Positions 52,733 to 58,786 of a DNA stretch of 58,786 nucleotides are shown here, piece after piece. A program made the translations under genes and the position numbers. Positions within the stretch are counted from its first letter, which is position 1; each line of letters begins with the position of its first letter. A model generated the notes under the pieces. That model worked only from the letters and a program-made list of their open reading frames with translations. It was not told where the DNA came from and did not search any database. Source of the DNA: Enterococcus dongliensis (GTDB lineage: Bacteria > Bacillota > Bacilli > Lactobacillales > Enterococcaceae); contig NZ_BJDQ01000013.1 in NCBI RefSeq assembly GCF_005405225.1, positions 1 to 58,786 of the forward strand, read 5' to 3'.

Positions 52733-52925
52733 TTTAAGCCCCGCTTTTTTACTTAACTATAGCAAATTTATAGACTATCGTCTCTTTTGTAATCAGAAAT
52801 TGCTTATCTAAAAAATTAGAACTTCATATTTTAATTCTTATGTATACGATTGGTCAGGTGGCTAAAAAATCTACGACTAATATCAACAAAGCAATAGCAG
52901 TTTCTCACATCATGAACGCTTAAAC

Positions 52926-52967
52926 GAATAAAACGACAATCCCCAAAAAGGAATTGCCGTTTTATTC
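52926..52967. terminator. Terminator of the YeeE-type transporter gene
   Basis: GAATAAAACGACAAT pairs with ATTGCCGTTTTATTC with one mismatch. The region 52733-52925 before it holds no gene I can support. Confidence 0.8.
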
Positions 52968-53022
52968 ATATGAACAATTGATTACCTGATTTTAGCTAAT
53001 CACTGATTTATCAAAAGATTTT

Positions 53023-54345
53023 CTAAGCTTTCGCAGTTTTTAAATCAACTTGTTGGCGAGTGTGACGTTTAGGGAATAGCACTAATTTTCCTTCTAAAAT
53101 ACTTAAAGTAATCACACTACCAATAACTAAGAAAATCAAGAAAATATATCCATGAACAGAATAATTAGTGATACCAGAATACAAAGCACCAATGTTACAG
53201 CCTTTAGCCAAACGTGCTCCTACACCCATGAATAACCCGCCTAACGCATAAGTCGCACTATCCTTAAGATGAAAATTAAATTTAAAATGGAACCGTCCCG
53301 CTAATAAGAAAGCGACTAGCGAACCAAGGACAATCCCCAGATTACGGACTGACGATCCATCAACTAGAAAACCACCTTGCTGGATTTTCAAATTAATCGC
53401 TGCAAATACAGGGTCATTTAATGAAAACCCTAAGGCATGCAGCAACTGAGTTCCTTGCAGGGTAAAGGCCGAAGTGACTCCCCATGATTTGCCCGTGGTG
53501 ATAATGATAAAAGCGGCAATGATTGATGTTAATAAAGCGGCTGTTGTAAATGACCAGCGTTGAATAAACAAGCGATGGTATAAGTTCACCTGTGTATTTG
53601 ATGTCTCTAATGATTTTTCAAATTCAGCATAAGTCGTCTGATTGATTGCTAAGCCAGCTTGTTGTCGATGTTTTTGGTAAGCACGGATCACTAAGTATAA
53701 AATCCCTAAAAAAACAAGTAAGAAAATAAATGAACCAATATAACCAAAATACGTCGGCAAGTAATACTCGCCACCAATCTTACCGATAGCAGAAGCATCT
53801 AATTTTCCGCTCAACCACAACCCTAACGGTGAACCAATAATGAAAAATGGCAAGGTAATAATGGCATGTCCTTCACCTTCACCAAAGTCAGTCAAAGTTC
53901 CAGAAGCACAACCGCCAGCTAACAACATGCCGCTACCGAAAATTGCTCCACCAATTATAGTTCCGATATTCGTGAGTTCTACCGATGCTGAGCCAGGAAT
54001 AATGGCTTGTTTAGCACTAGCCAAGTATGCTGGAACTGCTCCTTGACTAGCGGCCTGCCATTGAATACCTGTAGTCAAAAATGCTGTCACTCCCAATAAA
54101 ATCAATAGTGAAACAGCTAACTGACTATTGCCGCCATAAAAGAGGCTCTTGATTCCTCCCGCAAAACCAAAACGTGAGCGAGTGAAAACATACCCAATTG
54201 CCAGACCAGCAATTAAGAACACTGGTAACTCAACAGCTTGTGTTGAGGTAAAAAGACCGTAAGCAATAATTAAAACTAGAACGATTAGTGCATAATACGG
54301 TTGACGACTATCTAAATCATTTTCATCAAAATAAGTTTTTAACAT
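53023..54345 (-). CDS. YeeE/YedE-family thiosulfate or sulfur-compound transporter
   Basis: A 440-residue protein with about ten or more transmembrane helices arranged as two repeats. Each has a key cysteine: GGCASGT (Cys146) and AKGCNIGALYSG (Cys383), the conserved residues through which YeeE (TsuA) passes thiosulfate. A soluble loop around residues 225-262 separates the halves. GGAGGTC precedes the ATG. It is transcribed behind a T-box leader I read as methionine-specific, and lies beside a sulfonate-type ABC importer. Thiosulfate, sulfite or polysulfide are possible substrates. Confidence 0.92.
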   Translation of the reverse strand: MLKTYFDENDLDSRQPYYALIVLVLIIAYGLFTSTQAVELPVFLIAGLAIGYVFTRSRFGFAGGIKSLFYGGNSQLAVSLLILLGVTAFLTTGIQWQAASQGAVPAYLASAKQAIIPGSASVELTNIGTIIGGAIFGSGMLLAGGCASGTLTDFGEGEGHAIITLPFFIIGSPLGLWLSGKLDASAIGKIGGEYYLPTYFGYIGSFIFLLVFLGILYLVIRAYQKHRQQAGLAINQTTYAEFEKSLETSNTQVNLYHRLFIQRWSFTTAALLTSIIAAFIIITTGKSWGVTSAFTLQGTQLLHALGFSLNDPVFAAINLKIQQGGFLVDGSSVRNLGIVLGSLVAFLLAGRFHFKFNFHLKDSATYALGGLFMGVGARLAKGCNIGALYSGITNYSVHGYIFLIFLVIGSVITLSILEGKLVLFPKRHTRQQVDLKTAKA

Positions 54346-54425
54346 ATAAAGACCTCCATAAATTTATCTGCTTATAAAAACACTCGAATTGACTCATTAA
54401 ATAAAAACAAGTTATATTAGATACA

Positions 54426-54458
54426 TTTCAACTTGAAATAATACTGATTCAGTTGAAA
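54426..54458. promoter_or_regulatory. Palindromes between T-box and transporter gene
   Basis: TTTCAACTTGAAA (54426-54438) is a perfect 6-1-6 palindrome, and TTCAGTTGAA-type sequence follows at 54448-54457. Together they also make an 8-bp inverted repeat, TTTCAACT and AGTTGAAA. A second regulator may act here. Confidence 0.45.
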
Positions 54459-54480
54459 AAAAGTTTTTCTCACCTACTTT

Positions 54481-54764
54481 CTCGATAAAAAAATTCGCCC
54501 ATAGATCCATCTCTGAATCTAAGGACGAAGATTTTTCTTCGTGTTACCACCTTAATTTAAATCACTTTCGCAAGTCATTCCTCTTCGGGTACAACATACC
54601 CTAGCTCGCTAACGGGAGCACCCGTTATTGTTTCACCGCAGCTTAACAATACGTATTATCCAAGACCATCTTCAATTATTCGATAAGATCGCTTTTCACC
54701 AGCCGCGACTCTCTAAACTTATCAAGTTAATCTACTCATCTTTTCATTTACTTTTAATTATATT
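54481..54764 (-). promoter_or_regulatory. T-box riboswitch, probably tRNA-Met specific
   Basis: On the minus strand the leader shows stem I with AGTAGA, AGAGAG and GGCTGGTGAAAA apical motifs (TCGC/GCGA stem), a specifier region reading TGAAG-ATG-G (ATG at 54669-54667), and the T-box AAGGTGGTAACACG (54553-54540). A terminator stem follows (TTCGTCCTTAGAT with ATCTATGGGCGAA) and seven T. The bulge TGGT should pair with a tRNA ending ACCA, fitting methionine tRNA. Uncharged tRNA would let transcription continue into the YeeE-type gene. Confidence 0.88.
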
Positions 54765-54770
54765 ATTAGA

Positions 54771-54799
54771 ATTATTATCCGAAAAACCTTTCCTGTCAA
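54771..54799 (-). promoter_or_regulatory. Promoter of the T-box leader
   Basis: TTGACA (54799-54794) lies 16-17 bases before TAATAA/AATAAT (54777-54771) on the minus strand. It shows the transporter gene is transcribed separately from the ABC importer genes upstream. Confidence 0.75.
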
Positions 54800-54852
54800 G
54801 AAGTTTTTTTGATTTTTTAACAGTCGTTACTTATTACTGCTGCTCATAGAGC

Positions 54853-55596
54853 TTATTTAAGTTGATCCAGCAGCATTCGTCGAAAAGAAAAATACTCTGA
54901 ATTATTGATCATCGTGTCAAAAGTACTTTTAAAATACGGATTGGTAACGGTTTGTTGCACCGTACCTGGTCTGCCATTCATAATAATGATATTCTGACCT
55001 AAGTACAGTGCCTCATCAATATCATGTGTGATGACGATGACACAATTACCCGTATTGGTCCATAATTCAAGTAAAATTTGGTGCATCTCATCACGAGTCA
55101 AATTATCTAGAGCACTAAAAGATTCATCCAACATCAAAATATCTGGCTGATTAATAAATTCTCGTGCAAGTGCCACGCGTTGTTTCAACCCGCCAGATAA
55201 TTCATAAACATAACTTGATTTAAATTTTTCCAAACCTGTTTCCTGTAGCAGTACTGCTAAACGCTGATTGATCTGTTGCTTAGGTACTTTACGCATACGC
55301 GGTCCAAAAGTAATATTTTGGGACACATTGAGCCATGGATAGAGCGCCATATCTTGAAAAACGATTCCACGTTGCCAACTGGCTTTTTGAATTGGTTGGT
55401 CATTCATTCGCAATTCACCAATTTGTGGTTTCAGGTAACCGGCAATTAAATTGAGTAATGTACTTTTACCAATACCAGAAGGTCCAATAATCACGTTGAT
55501 TGAGTTAGCTTCAAGTGTTAAATTGATGTTGTCAATTGATTGCGCACCACTACCAGCATACTGGTATCCTACATGCTTAATTTCTAATAATGGCAT
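54853..55596 (-). CDS. ABC importer ATPase (sulfonate/taurine/nitrate type)
   Basis: The 247-residue ATPase has Walker A GPSGIGKSTLL, the Q-loop in GIVFQDMALYPWL, signature LSGGLKQRVALAREF (with Leu in place of the more usual Gln) and Walker B DILMLDESFSALD. Its closest pattern is the SsuB/TauB group. It overlaps the binding-protein gene by one base. With the permease and lipoprotein it should import sulfonates or another sulfur compound, judging from the neighbours. Confidence 0.92.
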   Translation of the reverse strand: MPLLEIKHVGYQYAGSGAQSIDNINLTLEANSINVIIGPSGIGKSTLLNLIAGYLKPQIGELRMNDQPIQKASWQRGIVFQDMALYPWLNVSQNITFGPRMRKVPKQQINQRLAVLLQETGLEKFKSSYVYELSGGLKQRVALAREFINQPDILMLDESFSALDNLTRDEMHQILLELWTNTGNCVIVITHDIDEALYLGQNIIIMNGRPGTVQQTVTNPYFKSTFDTMINNSEYFSFRRMLLDQLK

Positions 55597-56597
55597 CAGC
55601 GTGTCTTCCCTTCTATAATAAATTGGGTATCGATGAATTGTTGAATCTGTTGCAGATTAGGTCGACTATTCAACGTTTGTCTTTGATACATGAATTGACT
55701 CGTTTGATAAAATTGTTTTGCAAATTCTGTATTCATAAATTGTACTAACTGATCACTTGGCAACCAGCTCGATGTTCCAATCTGCTGTTTGGCTTCATTT
55801 GAAGTGATATTCATCTGTTGTGCCGTTAACTGATAGATTTTCTGCGGCTGTTGCTGATAAAGAGTATGGGCAGTGCCTAACGTACTCAGAATCTGACGTA
55901 ATATTTCCGCATGTTGCTGAGCAAATTTGTTGGTAACTAAAGTCACATTAGCCGTCAGAGCACCTCGTTCTGCCAACTGATCGCTACTAACTAATGTAGT
56001 GCTTGCGTGTAAGCTATCCAGACTAGGTTGCCACGTATAAGCACCATCTATATCATCACGCTGCCATGCGGCAACGATTTCTGGCGTCTGCATATCCACC
56101 AATGTCACTTGATCAGTCAAATGTTGTTGTTGTAAATACATCATCAGACTGTAATGAGAGGTAGAAGCAAAAGGGGTAGCTATTTTTAGGCCACGTAAAT
56201 CTTGAGCTTGTCGAATGCCAAGCTTTTTTTTGACTACCAGAGCTTCATTATTTCCAATCACATCATTGATCCAAACTAATTTTGCCGGAATTGCTGCTGC
56301 CATCGCTACTACGGCGTTTGTATCACCCATCGTAGCTAAATCAACACTATTAGACAACAATGCTTTATTCGCATCGACACCAGAATCAAAAGTAATGTAT
56401 TTAACTTTATAACCATTTTGAGCACAAGCTTTTTTTAATATTTTCATTTGATGTGTAGCCGCCACATCATTGGGCACCCGTAAAATACCAATACGGATTA
56501 CTTTCATCGACGTTGTTGATTTTTTAGTAGAAGTACATGCTGTTAACGTCAGGGTTACGCCAACGATGACCAAAAATCGTAAAAATTTCTTCAACAT
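55596..56597 (-). CDS. ABC importer substrate-binding lipoprotein (SsuA/NMT1-like)
   Basis: The 333-residue protein has a lipoprotein signal with lipobox LTAC (Cys21) and a periplasmic-binding fold of the SsuA/TauA/NMT1 type: RIGILRVPNDVAATHQMKIL, DLATMGDTNAVVAMAAAIPA and GLKIATPFASTSHYSLMMYL. Family members bind sulfonates, taurine, nitrate or thiamine precursors. The start overlaps the permease stop by seven bases. The Gln-rich C-terminal half (TLYQQQPQKIYQLTAQQ) is notable. Confidence 0.92.
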   Translation of the reverse strand: MLKKFLRFLVIVGVTLTLTACTSTKKSTTSMKVIRIGILRVPNDVAATHQMKILKKACAQNGYKVKYITFDSGVDANKALLSNSVDLATMGDTNAVVAMAAAIPAKLVWINDVIGNNEALVVKKKLGIRQAQDLRGLKIATPFASTSHYSLMMYLQQQHLTDQVTLVDMQTPEIVAAWQRDDIDGAYTWQPSLDSLHASTTLVSSDQLAERGALTANVTLVTNKFAQQHAEILRQILSTLGTAHTLYQQQPQKIYQLTAQQMNITSNEAKQQIGTSSWLPSDQLVQFMNTEFAKQFYQTSQFMYQRQTLNSRPNLQQIQQFIDTQFIIEGKTR

Positions 56598-57376
56598 TCT
56601 TTTTTACCACGCCAATGAACGATTCGGCAGGCCATTTCTCTTAATAACCAATCAATCAAAACTCCTGTGATTCCCAGCAAAATGATGCCGGCAAACATAA
56701 CATCACTTTTCAAATAGTGAGAGGAATCGATAATCATCCAGCCAACCCCGGAACTAGAAGCAATCATTTCAGCTGAAACAATCGTGGTGTATGCTACACC
56801 GACAGCAGATCGTAATCCAGTAAAAATATCAGGTAATGATGCGGGAAAGACGATATTGAAAAAGATCTGATGACGATTGGCGCCAAGTGACGCCGCACTT
56901 TGCAAGTACTCACTATCAATTCGTTGTACCGCATCAAAACAAGAAATATAAATCGGTGGCAGAGCCGCCCAAAACAACAACATAATTTTAGAGGATTCAC
57001 CGATACCCAACCATAAAATCAGCAACGTATAATAAGCTAGTGGTGGAATCGGCCGAATAAATTGAATCAATGGATCGACTATGGCATTTATCCAGCGTAC
57101 ATATCCACTGAGTAATCCTAATGGGATACCGATAAGTACCGCAAATAAAATTGCTACAAATAATCGACGCATGGTGATCCAATAATGAACATACAAAAGT
57201 GTACCACCGTAACCCGAACGATTAAGATCGATGAAAGTCTGACTAATTTTATCTAATGATGGCAGCAGTACTGCTGGTACAATCCTTAAATTGGTGGCGA
57301 CGATCCATGAGCCTAACAACACAGTGATCGTCATGACGCTGATCAATAAATAACGTAATTTAATACTTTTTTTCAC
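56591..57376 (-). CDS. ABC importer permease (SsuC/TauC-like)
   Basis: A 261-residue membrane protein with about six helices and the BPD permease EAA loop SAASLGANRHQIFFNIVFPA (roughly residues 160-180), which contacts the ATPase. It fits the SsuC/TauC class. It is the first intact gene of the importer operon and follows the reductase-rhodanese fragment by 57 bases. Confidence 0.92.
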   Translation of the reverse strand: MKKSIKLRYLLISVMTITVLLGSWIVATNLRIVPAVLLPSLDKISQTFIDLNRSGYGGTLLYVHYWITMRRLFVAILFAVLIGIPLGLLSGYVRWINAIVDPLIQFIRPIPPLAYYTLLILWLGIGESSKIMLLFWAALPPIYISCFDAVQRIDSEYLQSAASLGANRHQIFFNIVFPASLPDIFTGLRSAVGVAYTTIVSAEMIASSSGVGWMIIDSSHYLKSDVMFAGIILLGITGVLIDWLLREMACRIVHWRGKKEC

Positions 57377-57433
57377 CTGACTCCTCCCCTGATGATAATT
57401 TCGTCTGCGAAACGTGTATCTTTAAATATCAAA

Positions 57434-58726
57434 TTAATCAAACCAATACGTATCGATGATCGACTCGCGTGGTTGTACTTGATCATTGAAATATTCATAT
57501 TCACAGATTGCCATAAATGAACCGGCAATATTGTAAACATTGGTGTAGCCTAAATTCATCAGTGCGCGTGCTACATTATAACTACGTTGACCGCTTAAGC
57601 AGTGAATATAAATTGGTTTATCTCGAGGAAATTCGTCTAAACGTTCACGAAATTCGCTCATAGGAATATTGATTGCACTTACGACGTGTCCTTTTGCATA
57701 TTCATCAGGTTCACGGACATCGATAATCAATTCATGCTGCTCCACTAATCTTCGTACTTGACTAGCTGAAATTTGGTAAAATTCTTCGTTTAAAATATTG
57801 GTTGCTACTAATCCAGCCATATTAACTGCATTTTTGGCTGTGCTGAACTTCGGCTGATAACACAGCTCCAGATTTTCCAAATCTTCCACATAATTGTGAT
57901 TAGTAATCATCGTGGCGATTACATCAATCTGTTTATCGACTCGACCTTCGCCAATTGCTTGAGCTCCTAAAATCTCTCCGGTAGGGTAGGCAAAAATTAG
58001 TTTGAAAAATAATGGCTTGGCTCTAGGCATCAATAAAACTTTATCCTTTGGAATCACCATCACGGTTCGATAATCAATGTGATTTTTTTGACAATTTTTT
58101 TCTGTTAAACCAGTGGCGGCAACATTCATTTCAAATACCGGTACACATTGTGAACCAATCACACCACGATTATGCGTTTGTCTTCCATAAATGTGATCCG
58201 CGGCTTGACGGGCTTCCATCTGTGCTGGAAAGGCTAAGCTTAACTTCTGCCGTTGATGAGTTTGGCGATTGATCACTTCCACTGCATCACCGACAGCATA
58301 AATATGCGGGATATTCGTTCGAAAATTTTGATCGACTTGAATACCACCTGTACTACCAATTTTAATCCCAACGGCTTCTGCTAACCTAGTATCAGGAGTC
58401 ACTCCCAACGCTAATACTACAGCGCCTGTTTTTAATTGACGCCCAGATTTCAGTGTCACATTTGTTTCACTGATAGCTGTTACCGTATCCCCAACAATCA
58501 CATTGACTTTATGATTTAGCAGCGTTCTCTGAATGATTTGCGCCATGTCATAATCAATCGTATTGAGAACGTGATCCTCTCCTTCTACTAAATTAACATT
58601 AAAACCACCATTGACCAGATTCTCTACAGTTTCGATACCGATGAATCCACCGCCAACTACGGTGACATCAGTGATAGAGTGATTTGTCAGATAATCGTAT
58701 AATGACTTGATTGGTGTTAGTATCAA
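57434..58726 (-). pseudogene. CoA-disulfide reductase/rhodanese fusion lacking its N-terminal FAD domain
   Basis: The 430-residue remnant starts at the NAD-binding domain (VTVVGGGFIGIETVENLVNG), continues through the FAD-contact IPHIYAVGDAVEVINRQTHQ and the dimerisation domain, and ends with a rhodanese domain whose active Cys is in IHCLSGQRS (Cys376). Complete family members are about 550 residues; the first 110-130, with the FAD-binding glycine motif and the redox-active Cys, are missing. An in-frame stop lies just upstream and only a TTG could start it. The homology ends close to 58726, so an insertion or rearrangement is likely. It should once have handled persulfides or CoA disulfides. 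Confidence 0.8.
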
Positions 58727-58786
58727 ATCTTAGACAACTTTTCGTAGAGACAGAAATAAATTAAACTTATCTACGAGAGGATGGAT
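58727..58786. other. Foreign-looking sequence at the truncation point
   Basis: These last 60 bases do not continue the reductase reading frame. They contain an inverted repeat TCGTAGA/TCTACGA and GAGAGGATGGAT at the edge. It could be the end of an insertion sequence or other junction, but I recognise no specific element. Confidence 0.4.

Noticed and set aside
54600-54850. Open plus-strand frame across the T-box leader
   Set aside because: The sequence is explained by the conserved RNA structure on the opposite strand.

Overview
The window reads as a chromosomal segment of a low-GC Gram-positive bacterium of the order Lactobacillales, most probably Enterococcus. The clues are the gene contents and orders rbgA-rnhB-dprA-topA-trmFO-xerC-hslV-hslU-codY, parE-parC and pflB-pflA, strong AGGAGG-type ribosome sites, and an enterococcal-style prophage. 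The species cannot be fixed from sequence alone.

Region 1 (1-13.7 kb) is the lysogeny/early half of a temperate phage integrated at the 3' end of a tRNA-Leu(GAG) gene; its other half lies left of the window. A leftward early operon carries a Cro-like regulator, further regulators, a Bet/RecT annealase, a PD-(D/E)XK exonuclease, a DnaD-type initiator with a tandem-repeat linker, a RecU-like resolvase, a zinc-finger protein, a methyltransferase-like protein, YopX and several very small translationally coupled ORFs. A divergent CI/LexA-type repressor is separated from cro by an array of ATCAC-N5-GTGAT operators. Between the repressor and the integrase sit lysogenic-conversion cargo genes: two lipoproteins, a small membrane protein, and a convergent pair of unrecognised proteins.

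Region 2 (13.8-25 kb) holds two enterococcal hypothetical genes and a complete leftward glycogen operon (glgB-glgC-glgD-glgA-glgP-GH13 hydrolase). Region 3 (25-39.6 kb) is housekeeping: a UPF0316-like membrane protein, a DUF915-type hydrolase, Mn-dependent pyrophosphatase, pyruvate formate-lyase and its activase, topoisomerase IV, a CoA-binding protein, PlsY, a Nudix hydrolase and an aldose-1-epimerase-like protein. Region 4 (39.6-49.6 kb) is the conserved codY/topA/rbgA block, all leftward. Region 5 (50-52.7 kb) has a YxeA-like pair and a LysR/cupin/carboxymuconolactone-decarboxylase group.

Region 6 (52.9-58.8 kb) is a sulfur-acquisition locus: a YeeE/YedE thiosulfate-type transporter preceded by a T-box leader whose specifier I read as AUG (methionine), a sulfonate/taurine-type ABC importer, and a CoA-disulfide-reductase/rhodanese protein that has lost its N-terminal FAD domain at the right edge. 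The methionine T-box in front of the transporter, and the unknown convergent pair in the prophage, are the most promising leads. No CRISPR array, rRNA or complete insertion sequence was seen.
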